Shown piece after piece: positions 48,750 through 56,617 of a stretch of DNA of 64,000 nucleotides (within the stretch, counting starts at the first letter, position 1; every line of letters begins with the position of its first letter). The DNA is taken from positions 124,001 through 188,000 of the forward strand of contig JADJVF010000009.1 of the NCBI GenBank assembly GCA_016716705.1. The letters are read 5' to 3'. The stretch comes from Holophagales bacterium. GTDB lineage: Bacteria > Acidobacteriota > Thermoanaerobaculia > UBA5066. Position numbers and translations under genes: made by a program. Under the pieces are notes generated by a model. That model was given only the letters and a program-made list of their open reading frames with translations, searched no databases and was not told the DNA's origin.

Positions 48750-49931
48750 ATGAACGAGACGAGAGTCCCCGGCTTCGGAACCCTCTGCATCCACGCGGGG
48801 CAGGAGCCGGAGCCGGTCACGGGAGCCGTCTCCGTCCCGATCTTCCAGACCTCCACCTACGCGCAGGACGCCCTCGGCTCTCCCCGCGCCGGCTTCGAGT
48901 ACGCGCGGTCGAAGAACCCGACCCGGCTTGCCCTCGAGGAGCTTCTCGCGGCCCTCGAAGGGGGCGCCGCCGCCCACGCCTTCGCCTCGGGCCAGGCCGC
49001 GCTCTCCGGTCTCGCGACGGCGCACCTGCGGAGCGGCGACCACGTCGTCGTCAGCCGCGGGAGCTACGGAGGCACCTGGCGCTACTTCACGAAGGTCCTC
49101 GCGAACTTCGGCGTCACCTTCTCGTGGGTCGACACGACCGACCTCGACGCCGTCCGCGCCGCGCTCGGGCCCGCCACCCGGATGCTCTTCGTCGAGACCC
49201 CCGCGAACCCGACGATGGAGCTCTCCGACCTCGCGGCCCTCGCCGGGATCGCCCGCGAGGCCACGGCCCGCGCGGGAGCGAAGGTCCGCCTCGCGGTCGA
49301 CAACACCTTCGCGACCCCCTTCTTCCAGCGTCCCCTCGCCCTCGGGGCCGATGCCGTCGTCCACTCCACGACGAAGTACCTGAACGGCCACTCTGACTCC
49401 GTCGGCGGCGCCGTCGTCTCGGCGACGGCCGAGGACGCAGCCCGCGTCGGCTTCGTCCAGAACGCGGCCGGGGCGATCCTCTCCCCGTTCGACTCCTTCC
49501 TCGTCACCCGCGGCATCAAGACGCTCGCCGTCCGCATGCGCGCCCACGACGACAACGGCCGCGCCGTCGCCGTCTTCCTCGCCGTCCACCCGGCCGTGAA
49601 AGCGGTCTTCTACCCGGGTCTTCCTTCCCACCCGCAGCATGCCCTCGCCACGCGCCAGCTGTCGGGCTTCGGCGGCATGCTCTCGTTCGACCTCGGCTCC
49701 CGGGACGCCGCGAAGCGCTTCCTCGACCGCCTCCGCCTCTTCACCCTCGCCGAGTCGCTCGGCGGCGTCGAGAGCCTCGCGGGCCACCCCGCCTCCATGT
49801 CCCACGGCAGCCTCTCCCCCGAGGAGCGCGCCGCGCGCGGCATCACCGACGGCCTCGTCCGGTTGTCGGTCGGGATCGAAGACGTCGACGATCTGCTCGC
49901 CGACCTGGCGCGGGGGCTGGAGGGGGAGTAA
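48750..49931 (+). CDS. Trans-sulfuration PLP enzyme (cystathionine gamma-synthase / beta-lyase family)
   Basis: 393 residues. Fold type I PLP enzyme of the Cys/Met metabolism family: FGTLCIHAGQEPEPVTGAVS, VPIFQTSTYAQD, YARSKNPTRLALEELLAALE, AFASGQAALSGLATA, FVETPANPTMELSDL, AVDNTFATPFFQRPLALGAD, and HSTTKYLNGHSDSVGGAVV with the PLP-binding Lys. The C-terminal LAGHPASMSHGSLSPEER is typical of gamma-synthases and gamma-lyases. It works on cystathionine, homoserine esters or methionine; sequence alone does not fix which. The ATG at 48750 is preferred over upstream starts because of its GGAGG site. Confidence 0.88.
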   Translation: MNETRVPGFGTLCIHAGQEPEPVTGAVSVPIFQTSTYAQDALGSPRAGFEYARSKNPTRLALEELLAALEGGAAAHAFASGQAALSGLATAHLRSGDHVVVSRGSYGGTWRYFTKVLANFGVTFSWVDTTDLDAVRAALGPATRMLFVETPANPTMELSDLAALAGIAREATARAGAKVRLAVDNTFATPFFQRPLALGADAVVHSTTKYLNGHSDSVGGAVVSATAEDAARVGFVQNAAGAILSPFDSFLVTRGIKTLAVRMRAHDDNGRAVAVFLAVHPAVKAVFYPGLPSHPQHALATRQLSGFGGMLSFDLGSRDAAKRFLDRLRLFTLAESLGGVESLAGHPASMSHGSLSPEERAARGITDGLVRLSVGIEDVDDLLADLARGLEGE

Positions 49932-49934
49932 GCG

Positions 49935-50534
49935 CTACCGCCGCTCTCTGACGAGGAGATCCTCGAGTTCTGCGGAGAGCTTCCTGCCCCGGGCGAACCC
50001 GCGCTCCTCTATGAGTCGAACCGCGTCCCTGGCTTCGTCAACGTCCTCGGAAGTGGCCTCGCGCAGGAGAGCGCGGATGTCATCGAGGTCCTGGGGGCGG
50101 TCACGGTCGTTGCGCGCAAGCGCCTTCATAGCGACCAGGTGCCCCGTTCGGGCAACGGGGACGGAGAGACCCGGCACGAGCTCGATTTCCTCGGCCCTGT
50201 TCACCACCTCGGGCTCGATTCCGGAGGAGGCAAAGAGCAGGTCCACGAAGATCCCGCGGGCTCTCTCGTCGGACGAATGAAGACGCGCCGTCGCGAGGCG
50301 GTGCCGGGCAGCCTGCTCGACCACCGAGACGACGGAAAAGCCGTGAACCTGGAGACGGTAGAGAGCCGCTTCGGCGGCGTCGTCGTCGTCCACCGCGACG
50401 GCCAGGTCGACGTCGCGGGTCGTTCGCGGCTCTGCCCTGGCGCTCACGGCGAGACCGCCGACGACGGCCCACCGAAGGCCGGTTGCGCGAAGTGCGCGGG
50501 CCGCGGCGTGGAGCGCCGCCTCGAGGGACGTCAC
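49935..50534 (-). CDS. Nucleotidyltransferase of the AbiEii/MNT-like type, putative toxin
   Basis: 199 residues. The N-terminal part has a minimal nucleotidyltransferase motif: WAVVGGLAVSARAEPRTTRD followed by VDLAV, giving the GG and DxD-type signature. The C-terminal half (ALARNDRDRPQDLDDIRALL) is helical and similar to AbiEii/DUF1814 proteins. The family transfers nucleotides to RNA or protein targets and includes toxins of type IV or MNT/HEPN systems. The GTG at 50534 overlaps the TGA of the 73-residue gene upstream (GTGA), a layout usual for toxin-antitoxin pairs. Toxicity is inferred, not shown. Confidence 0.78.
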   Translation of the reverse strand: MTSLEAALHAAARALRATGLRWAVVGGLAVSARAEPRTTRDVDLAVAVDDDDAAEAALYRLQVHGFSVVSVVEQAARHRLATARLHSSDERARGIFVDLLFASSGIEPEVVNRAEEIELVPGLSVPVARTGHLVAMKALARNDRDRPQDLDDIRALLREATSEDVDEARDAVRLIEERGFARGRKLSAELEDLLVRERR

Positions 50535-50752
50535 TCGCCGCGAGGCCACGCGACGGGAAGGCCATCGCAGTCGCCGTGCTCTGCTCCGGGGCGATTCGAG
50601 AGCCACGCGGAGACCGCGGCCTCGACCTCATCCGGGGTCGCGCCCGGGTGTCGCCGCAACCAGTTCTGCCGAAGCATGGACGTGGCGAGCTCGTGCAGCT
50701 CGAACGCGATCCGAAGCCGTTCCGCGGGAGTCTCGGCAGGCAGCTCGTCCAC
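50531..50752 (-). CDS. Small 73-residue protein paired with the nucleotidyltransferase, putative antitoxin
   Basis: 73 residues starting from a GTG at 50752. Mostly helical: ETPAERLRIAFELHELATSM and RRHPGATPDEVEAAVSAWLS, then a PGAEHGD turn. No DNA-binding fold is obvious. It overlaps the nucleotidyltransferase start by 4 nt. A TAGAAT ends 6 nt before its GTG, so the pair probably has its own leaderless promoter. Function unknown; antitoxin role is inference from the arrangement. Confidence 0.65.
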   Translation of the reverse strand: MDELPAETPAERLRIAFELHELATSMLRQNWLRRHPGATPDEVEAAVSAWLSNRPGAEHGDCDGLPVAWPRGE

Positions 50753-50758
50753 GGGTTG

Positions 50759-50764
50759 ATTCTA
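50759..50764 (-). promoter_or_regulatory. TANNNT leaderless-type signal for the putative toxin-antitoxin pair
   Basis: On the minus strand TAGAAT ends 6 nt before the GTG at 50752. There is no Shine-Dalgarno sequence between them. Confidence 0.45.
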
Positions 50765-50792
50765 AGGCGCCACGGACGAGCCGCCCTCCCCC

Positions 50793-52217
50793 TCACGCCC
50801 CCTCCATCCCCCCCTTCCCCCAGTCGATCCGCCGCGTCAGGTACATCAGCGCTCCGAGGATGACGAAGAGGCCGACCGAGCCGAGGAGCAGCGCCTGGTC
50901 CTCCGCCTGCAGGAGGACGTAGAGGTAGCCGTAGAGGAGGCCGAGGAGGCCACCGAGGACGAGCGCCCGAAGCCGCCCGCGCAGGATCGCGGCGGAATAG
51001 CCCGAGATGAGCACGACGATCGCCGCCGAAGAGATGGCGTAGGCCAGGGGGAACGGGGCCTGCTCGGAGATCGAGAGGAGCAGGAGGTAGAAGAGGCAGA
51101 TCGCCGCGCCGACGAGGAGGTACTGCACCGGGTGCAGCTCGACCGGGGCGAGCACCTCGTACAGGAAGAACGTGGCGAAGGTCAGGACGACGAAGAGGAT
51201 CGCGTACTTCAGCGAGCGTTCGGTCTTCTGGTAGGCGTCGGCCGGGAGGTAGAGCCCCACGCCGAAGGCCGAGCCGCGCACGGCCGCCAGCAGCGCGTCG
51301 CTGGAGGCGCCGATCGCGCCGCCATCCCCCGCGACGACGCCGATCCCGGGGTCCCTCCACTGCTGCGGGTAGCTGCGGCCGAGCCACGAGATCCGCCAGC
51401 CGGCCTCGAACCCCCGTTCGCTCGTGGTTCGCTTCTCCGGAAGGAACGCGCCGACGAAGCTGGGAGAAGGCCAGGGCGAGTGGAGCTTCACGATCGTCTC
51501 GCGGCCGAACGGCAGGAAACGCAGCTCTTCGCTCCCCTGCAGCCCCAGGTCGAACGAGACTCGATGAGAGACGCCGTCGCCCGAAGGAGCTGCGAGCGGA
51601 ACGGCGGCCGTCAGCCCCGAGCACCAGAGGGCGGTGTCGGCGCTGCCTCCCGCGAACGGCAGGCTCCGTCCGTCCCACTGCAGCCGGGCGTCGCCCCGGA
51701 TTCCCCTGAGGTCGGGAATCCCGACGGCAAGAACGGCCTTCTCCCAGCGGACGTCCTCCGGCGGGATGCTCCACGTGCCGAAATCGGGCGGCGGGAAAGC
51801 CGCCTCGACGTGCAGCTGGACGCGGTAGACCACCGTCTCGAAGATCCCGCGATACCGCCGCTCGGGAACGACCTTGCCCGTGAACTCGAGCGAATCGGGC
51901 AGGAAACGCGCCTTGTGCTCCTCTTCCCGAACGACTCCTTTCGCGTTGGTGGTGCGCACCCGGTAGGGCACGACGATCACCGGCCCGCCGATCTCCTGGC
52001 GCCCGCCCCAGATCGAGGCGATCTCCTTCTTCGCGCCGTCGGCGCGGAAGAGCCGTTCCGAGACGAGCCCCTTCACGCGCGAAAGCGGGATGAGGAGGAC
52101 CAGGACGAGAACCCCGATGATCCCGAGCCGGAAGAGAACCGAATCCCGAAGGCTCCTTCCGATGGGCCGGGGCGTCCTCGCGAGCGGTGGGATCGGGGGA
52201 ATCGGGGGCATGTTCAT
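50793..52217 (-). CDS. creD: CreD-like inner membrane protein
   Basis: 474 residues. One N-terminal membrane helix (LGIIGVLVLVLLIPLSRV), a large periplasmic beta-rich domain (IASIWGGRQEIGGPVIVVPY, RRYRGIFETVVYRVQLHVEA), then a cluster of C-terminal helices (AILFVVLTFATFFLYEVLAP, HPVQYLLVGAAICLFYLLLL, GLLGLLYGYLYVLLQAEDQA). This is the E. coli CreD layout. CreD is controlled by the CreBC two-component system and affects envelope integrity and beta-lactam tolerance. Here it lies divergent from creB-creC with a direct-repeat box in between. An AAGGAG site precedes the ATG at 52217. Confidence 0.9.
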   Translation of the reverse strand: MNMPPIPPIPPLARTPRPIGRSLRDSVLFRLGIIGVLVLVLLIPLSRVKGLVSERLFRADGAKKEIASIWGGRQEIGGPVIVVPYRVRTTNAKGVVREEEHKARFLPDSLEFTGKVVPERRYRGIFETVVYRVQLHVEAAFPPPDFGTWSIPPEDVRWEKAVLAVGIPDLRGIRGDARLQWDGRSLPFAGGSADTALWCSGLTAAVPLAAPSGDGVSHRVSFDLGLQGSEELRFLPFGRETIVKLHSPWPSPSFVGAFLPEKRTTSERGFEAGWRISWLGRSYPQQWRDPGIGVVAGDGGAIGASSDALLAAVRGSAFGVGLYLPADAYQKTERSLKYAILFVVLTFATFFLYEVLAPVELHPVQYLLVGAAICLFYLLLLSISEQAPFPLAYAISSAAIVVLISGYSAAILRGRLRALVLGGLLGLLYGYLYVLLQAEDQALLLGSVGLFVILGALMYLTRRIDWGKGGMEGA

Positions 52218-52312
52218 CTGGCGCGCTCCTTCGGTCGTTCGTTTCCGAAGGCGAGTGAACCGCGGGCCCGTGTCGCCGCCGGAGCGCCGCCGTGGCGATT
52301 CCGGGGAGAAAT

Positions 52313-52328
52313 GTGACGATCTCGTGAC
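52313..52328. promoter_or_regulatory. Direct repeat GTGAC-N6-GTGAC between creD and creB, putative CreB operator
   Basis: GTGAC at 52313-52317 and at 52324-52328 are separated by 6 nt, so the period is 11 bp (one helical turn). This spacing matches the E. coli cre tag (TTCAC-N6-TTCAC, or its reverse complement GTGAA-N6-GTGAA), with one base changed per half-site. It lies in the 151-bp gap between the divergent creD and creB genes. Confidence 0.5.
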
Positions 52329-52356
52329 AATCCCGAACCGGCACCGGAAGGTGAGC

Positions 52357-52362
52357 TAGATT
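52357..52362 (+). promoter_or_regulatory. TANNNT leaderless-type signal before the creB-like gene
   Basis: TAGATT ends 6 nt before the GTG at 52369. No Shine-Dalgarno sequence is present. Confidence 0.4.
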
Positions 52363-52368
52363 TCCGGC

Positions 52369-53085
52369 GTGGACGCGCCCGCCCCTCCGCTCATCGCCTT
52401 CGTCGACGACGAGGAAGGCCTCCGCAGCACGGTGGCGCTCGCGCTGCGAAAGGACGGGTACCGGGCCGAGACGTTCGCCGACGGGCTGGAAGCGTGGACG
52501 AGCTTCGAGCGCGCCCTCCCCGACCTCGCGATCCTCGACATCCTCATGCCGCGGCTCGATGGGCTCGAGCTCTGCCGGCGCCTGCGCACGCGGAGCGAAG
52601 ACCTCCCCATCCTCTTTCTCTCCTCGAAGGACGAGGAGCTCGACCGCGTCCTCGGGCTCGAGCTCGGCGCCGACGACTACCTCTGCAAGCCCTTCTCCGT
52701 CCGCGAGCTCCTCGCCCGCGTCCGTGCCCTCCTCCGGCGTGCCCGTCAGCGCCGCGCTCCCGCGGGTGGGCCGGACGAGAAGATCGTCGCGGTCGGGGCG
52801 CTGCGGCTCGACCTCGGGCGCTGCGAGGCGCGCTGGAACGCAACCCGTCTCCCGCTCACCCTCACCGAGTTCACTCTCCTCGAGGCCCTCGCGCGCCACC
52901 CGGGCTTCGTCAAGACGCGCGAGCAGCTGATGAAGGAGGGCTACCCGCACGACGTCTACGTCAGCGAGCGGACCATCGACACCCACGTCAAGCGCCTGCG
53001 CCGCAAGCTCGCCGACGCCGCCCCCGGCGCGGACCCGGTCGAGACCGTCTACGGAGTCGGGTACAGGCTCCGGGAATCCCCGTGA
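52369..53085 (+). CDS. OmpR-family response regulator (CreB-like)
   Basis: 238 residues. A complete receiver domain with acidic pocket IAFVDDEEG, phospho-acceptor Asp in LAILDILMPRLDG, Ser in FLSSKDEE and the conserved Lys in ADDYLCKPFSVREL. The C-terminal winged helix is OmpR/PhoB-like (LTLTEFTLLEALARHPGFVK, YVSERTIDTHVKRLRRKL, ETVYGVGYRLRE). Its stop overlaps the kinase start, and creD is divergent, so it is identified as the regulator of the CreBC pair by context. The GTG start at 52369 is directly behind TAGATT. Confidence 0.88.
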   Translation: MDAPAPPLIAFVDDEEGLRSTVALALRKDGYRAETFADGLEAWTSFERALPDLAILDILMPRLDGLELCRRLRTRSEDLPILFLSSKDEELDRVLGLELGADDYLCKPFSVRELLARVRALLRRARQRRAPAGGPDEKIVAVGALRLDLGRCEARWNATRLPLTLTEFTLLEALARHPGFVKTREQLMKEGYPHDVYVSERTIDTHVKRLRRKLADAAPGADPVETVYGVGYRLRESP

Positions 53086-54668
53086 GAGGGCGCTTCCTCT
53101 CACGCATCGGCGTCCGCCTCCTCCTCTTCAACGTCCTCCTCGTCTTCCTCCCGGTGGCGGGGCTCTTCTCCCTGCGCAGCCTCGAGCGGCAGCTCCTCGA
53201 CGCGCAGGAGCGCGCGATGGTCCAGCAGGGGCGCCTCGTCGCCGCGGCCCTCGGCGGCGGCGACGCCGCGATCGACGAGACGCGCGTGACCCAGCTCCTC
53301 CGCCAGCTCGGGCGCCGGTCGGAGGCGCGGCTCCGGATCGTCGATCGCGATGCGCGCGTCCTGGGCGATTCCGCGGTTTCAGAAGAAGCCCCCGCGCCCG
53401 CACCGAAGGCCGGTTCGCCTCCAGACACCCCCTACGAGCCCCCGGCCGTCCCCGCCGCCGCGCGCGGCCGCTTCCTCTACCGGGTGGGCGCCGCGCTCTG
53501 GAAGCCAGTCCGCTTCGTTCGCGCGCTCTTCGACCGGCCTTCGTACGACGGCCCCGCACCGGTCTTCGACCCGCTCCCGCGCGACGAAATCGACCGCGCG
53601 TTCCAGGGGCGCTACGGAGCCGCCCTCCGCGAGAGCCCGGGCCAGCGCTCGCTCACGCTCTACAGCGTCATCCCCGTCCGGACGGCCGGCGGCGACGTCT
53701 GCGGCGCGGTCGTCGTCTCGCGCTCCACGTCCCGCATCCTCGCGGCCCTCTGGACGGTCCGCCTCGACGTCTTTCGCGTCTTCGTCGTCTCGGTCCTCGC
53801 CGCCGCGGCCCTCAGCCTTCTCGTCTCGGCCACGATCGCCCGGCCGCTCGTCCGTCTCCGCGACGAAGCCGGCGGTCTCCTCGACCCGCGCGGCCGCCTG
53901 CGCCGCTCCTTCCGCGGCTCGCGGCGGCGGGACGAGATCGGCGACCTCACCCGGGCCCTCCAGCAGCTGACGAGCCGCGCCGAGCGGCACCTGGCCTTCG
54001 TCGAGTCGTTCTCGTCGGACGTCGCGCACGAGTTCCGCAACCCGCTCGCCGCCATCCGCAGCGCCACGGAGATGCTCGCCGAAGCCGACGATCCCGCCGA
54101 GCGGCGCCAGCTCCTCGCAACGGTCGAGCGCGAGGTCGCGCGGCTCGACCGCCTCCTCGGCGGCGTCCGCGAGATCTCCCGCATCGACGCCGGGCTCGAG
54201 ACCGAGCCGCTCGTCCCCGTCGATCTCGGAGCGCTCCTGGGGCAGCTCGTCCCGGCCGGCGCTCCGCCGCGCGCGAACGGCGTCACCGTGAGCCTCGACG
54301 CGCCTCCCGGCCCGCTCCCCGTCCTCGCCGCGCCGGAGCGGCTCGTCCAGGCCTTCGAGAACCTCCTCGCGAACGCCGTCAGCTTCTCGCCGCCCGGCGC
54401 GACCGTCGCGGTCATCGCCCGGCAGGAAGGCGCGACGGTCGTCGTCGACGTCGACGACTCGGGCCCCGGGATTCCCCCCGAGCACCGCGAGCGGGTCTTC
54501 GACCGCTTCTTCACGAGCCGGCCGCCCGGCGGCGACGAGCCCCACGACGGCCTCGGCCTCGCCATCGTCCGCGCCCTCGTCGAGGGCTACGGCGGCTCGG
54601 TCGCGGCGTCGGATCGGCCCGGAGGGGGAGCGAGGCTCACGGTGAAGCTGCCGGTGGCGAAGGTCTAG
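53082..54668 (+). CDS. Sensor histidine kinase (CreC-like)
   Basis: 528 residues. Two membrane helices (LLLFNVLLVFLPVAGLFSLR near residue 12; VFRVFVVSVLAAAALSLLVS near 230) flank a periplasmic sensor of about 190 residues with a Pro-rich insert. A HAMP segment (TIARPLVRLRDEAGGLLDPR) leads to the DHp helix with the phospho-His in SSDVAHEFRNPLAAIRSATE. The ATPase domain has N-box FENLLANAVSFSPPG, G1 DVDDSGPGIPPEHRE, F-box VFDRFFTSRP and G2 GLGLAIVRALV. It is an orthodox kinase for the upstream regulator. The GTG overlaps the regulator stop. The terminal TAG shares CTAG with the convergent ATPase gene. Confidence 0.9.
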   Translation: MRGRFLSRIGVRLLLFNVLLVFLPVAGLFSLRSLERQLLDAQERAMVQQGRLVAAALGGGDAAIDETRVTQLLRQLGRRSEARLRIVDRDARVLGDSAVSEEAPAPAPKAGSPPDTPYEPPAVPAAARGRFLYRVGAALWKPVRFVRALFDRPSYDGPAPVFDPLPRDEIDRAFQGRYGAALRESPGQRSLTLYSVIPVRTAGGDVCGAVVVSRSTSRILAALWTVRLDVFRVFVVSVLAAAALSLLVSATIARPLVRLRDEAGGLLDPRGRLRRSFRGSRRRDEIGDLTRALQQLTSRAERHLAFVESFSSDVAHEFRNPLAAIRSATEMLAEADDPAERRQLLATVEREVARLDRLLGGVREISRIDAGLETEPLVPVDLGALLGQLVPAGAPPRANGVTVSLDAPPGPLPVLAAPERLVQAFENLLANAVSFSPPGATVAVIARQEGATVVVDVDDSGPGIPPEHRERVFDRFFTSRPPGGDEPHDGLGLAIVRALVEGYGGSVAASDRPGGGARLTVKLPVAKV

Positions 54669-55933
54669 GCGGCGGGCGGATCCACCGCGTCCCACGGCAT
54701 CGCGTAGTCGGTCTCCGAGAGCGGGATCATCGCCTCGCACGGGGCCACGACGAGGCCCTTCGCCACCCTCAGCTGCGGGTAGGTCTTGCGGAAGGCGGCG
54801 ATACCCGACGTGTCGCCCCGCGAGGGGCGGCTCGCCGCCTTCACCTCGATGGGGAAGAAGGTGCCGTCCCGCTCGAGGAGAAAGTCCACCTCGGCGCCGC
54901 CGCGCGAGCGCCAATGATGGACGATCGGCCTCGGCGAGAGGAGGGAGATCGCCTTCCGGATCTCGCCGTAGACGGCCGTCTCGAAGAGCGCTCCCCAGGC
55001 CGGATGGCTCGGCACGGCGTTCGGCGTCGAGATCGCGAGGGACCAGCAGGCGAGGCCGGTATCGGCGACGAAGCCCTTCGGCTTCGAGGCGACCCGCTTC
55101 ACGGTGTTTCCGGAGAAGGCCGGCACCTCGAACCACTGGAACGTCGCCTTCAGGATTCCGAGCCACCGCTCGGCGGTCTGGGGCGAGATGCCGATCTCGC
55201 GCCCGAGCTGGGAGCGGTTCACTTCCTGAGCCGTGAGGGCCGACGCGAGGCGGACGAAGCGTCCGAACTGCTGCCAGTCGGAGACGTCGGCCAGGAGGCG
55301 GGCGTCGCGCTCGATGTACGTCCGCTGGTAGGCGAGGTGGAAGTCCGGGATCGTCTCGAGCGGCAGGAAGTGGGCCTGGGGGAGAAATCCGCGCCAGAGG
55401 CGTTCGTAGAGCGCGAACGGACCGGGCGTCCGCCGGACACCTGTTTCGACCAGCGACTCCGGCGAGTCGATCCACGCCGTGAGCCAGTGCCGGGCCTCCG
55501 TCATCTCGGCGGTTTCCATGAGCGAGAACCCCTCGAGATCGAGGAAGGCGACGCGGCCAGCGAGGCTCTCGGCCACGGATGCGAGAACGCCCCACTGCTG
55601 GGAGCCTGTCAGGACGTACTGTCCCGGCGTCCTGTTTCGGTCGATGCGACGCTTGATCGAGGGGAGGAGCTCGGGCGCGTACTGCACCTCGTCCAGGACG
55701 AGGGGCGTCCGGTGGTTCTCGAGAAACAGCTCCGGGTCCCGTCGGGCGTTTTCCACGTCCACGACCGGGTCGAAGACGACGAAGTCGGCGGCGCCCTCGA
55801 GAGCGTGGGCGAGCAGCGTGCTCTTCCCGACCTGCCGCGCCCCGGTCACGACGACCGCGGGGAAGCTCTTCAAGAGCGAGGAGAGGCGACGCTCGGCCTC
55901 GCGCGGGAGGTACATATCGCGCATTTTAGCCAT
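54665..55933 (-). CDS. AAA-type ATPase with DUF4143 domain, copy 1 (intact)
   Basis: 422 residues. An N-terminal AAA_14-type ATPase: Walker A VTGARQVGKSTLLAHAL, Walker B PLVLDEVQYAPELLPSIKR, sensor VLTGSQQWGVLASV and GRVAFLDLEGFSLMET. The C-terminal DUF4143 part has a winged helix (REIGISPQTAERWLGILKAT) and ends in a PD-(D/E)xK-like fold (YGEIRKAISLLSPRPIVHHW, SRGGAEVDFLLERDGTFFPI, EVKAASRPSRG). Such ATPases are common accessory genes in bacteria and archaea; the role is unknown and may involve DNA or mobile elements. The ATG at 55933 lacks a Shine-Dalgarno site. Its stop shares CTAG with the creC-like gene. Confidence 0.85.
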   Translation of the reverse strand: MAKMRDMYLPREAERRLSSLLKSFPAVVVTGARQVGKSTLLAHALEGAADFVVFDPVVDVENARRDPELFLENHRTPLVLDEVQYAPELLPSIKRRIDRNRTPGQYVLTGSQQWGVLASVAESLAGRVAFLDLEGFSLMETAEMTEARHWLTAWIDSPESLVETGVRRTPGPFALYERLWRGFLPQAHFLPLETIPDFHLAYQRTYIERDARLLADVSDWQQFGRFVRLASALTAQEVNRSQLGREIGISPQTAERWLGILKATFQWFEVPAFSGNTVKRVASKPKGFVADTGLACWSLAISTPNAVPSHPAWGALFETAVYGEIRKAISLLSPRPIVHHWRSRGGAEVDFLLERDGTFFPIEVKAASRPSRGDTSGIAAFRKTYPQLRVAKGLVVAPCEAMIPLSETDYAMPWDAVDPPAA

Positions 55934-55980
55934 CACGTGGCTGTTTTGCGTGTTTTTCCTGACGGAGGAGTGCCTGCCGT

Positions 55981-56325
55981 TCAGTCGGTCCTCTCGCCCA
56001 CCCCAAATCCTCCGCTCCCCTCCGCCACCCACCGCGCGTACGCCTCGTCCGCGAAGCTCGCCGGGAAGGAGAGGAACTCGGGCACCTCGTAGGGGTGCAC
56101 GGCGCGCAGGAGGTCGCGGACCTCTCCGGCCGGCCGCGACGTCTTGATCAGGAGGAGCCATTCCCTCTCGTCCTGGAACTCGCCCTTCCAGACGTAGAAC
56201 GACCGGACGGGGGAGACGATCGAGACGCAGGCGGCGGCCCTCGTCTCGACGAGGTGGCGAGCGATGCGGGCGGCGTCCTCCTCGGAGCCGACGGTCGTCA
56301 GGGCGAGCGTCACGGGCGTGCTCAT
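55981..56325 (-). CDS. cutA: Divalent-cation tolerance protein CutA
   Basis: 114 residues, the usual CutA1 length. Family motifs: TTVGSEEDAARIARHLVETR, AACVSIVSPVRSFYVWKGEF, EREWLLLIKTSR and HPYEVPEFLSFPA. CutA forms a trimer similar to PII proteins; it is associated with copper and other metal tolerance. The ATG at 56325 is chosen over the upstream ATG at 56391 because it gives the conserved N-terminus, and a TAGCGT hexamer ends 7 nt before it. It diverges from the DUF4160 gene, 52 bp away. Confidence 0.93.
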   Translation of the reverse strand: MSTPVTLALTTVGSEEDAARIARHLVETRAAACVSIVSPVRSFYVWKGEFQDEREWLLLIKTSRPAGEVRDLLRAVHPYEVPEFLSFPASFADEAYARWVAEGSGGFGVGERTD

Positions 56326-56332
56326 GAGCGGA

Positions 56333-56338
56333 ACGCTA
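56333..56338 (-). promoter_or_regulatory. TANNNT leaderless-type signal before cutA
   Basis: On the minus strand TAGCGT ends 7 nt before the cutA ATG at 56325. Confidence 0.35.
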
Positions 56339-56363
56339 CCAGCAGGAAGCCGCCCGGCCCCGA

Positions 56364-56369
56364 TAGAAT
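56364..56369 (+). promoter_or_regulatory. TANNNT leaderless-type signal before the DUF4160 gene
   Basis: TAGAAT ends 8 nt before the ATG at 56378. It faces the cutA signal across 25 bp, so the divergent pair has very short promoters. Confidence 0.4.
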
Positions 56370-56377
56370 CGATCGCG

Positions 56378-56617
56378 ATGAGCCCGACCATTCTCCGGGT
56401 GGGTCCGTATAGGTTCTTCTTCTTCTCTCGAGAGGAGACCCGGGCGCATGTCCACGTTCATTCGCCGGACGGCGAGGCCAAGTTCTGGTTGGAGCCGGCC
56501 GTCGAGCTGGCAGTCAACCACGGGCTGTGGGACAAGGGCCTCGCTGAGGCGGGAAAGCTCGTCGAGGAGAATCAGGAGGTCTTCCGTGACGCCTGGAAAC
56601 GCCATTTTGGAAGCTGA
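56378..56617 (+). CDS. DUF4160 protein
   Basis: 79 residues. The family pattern is clear: SPTILRVGPYRFFFFSREET, then RAHVHVHSPDGEAKFWLEP, and WDKGLAEAGKLVEENQEVFR. DUF4160 proteins are small and very often encoded next to DUF2442 proteins, as here; the pair is widely suspected to be a toxin-antitoxin-like module, with no settled biochemical role. The ATG at 56378 replaces longer starts because the domain begins there and the promoter-like TAGAAT is placed right before it. The DUF2442 gene starts inside its 3' end. Confidence 0.85.
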   Translation: MSPTILRVGPYRFFFFSREETRAHVHVHSPDGEAKFWLEPAVELAVNHGLWDKGLAEAGKLVEENQEVFRDAWKRHFGS

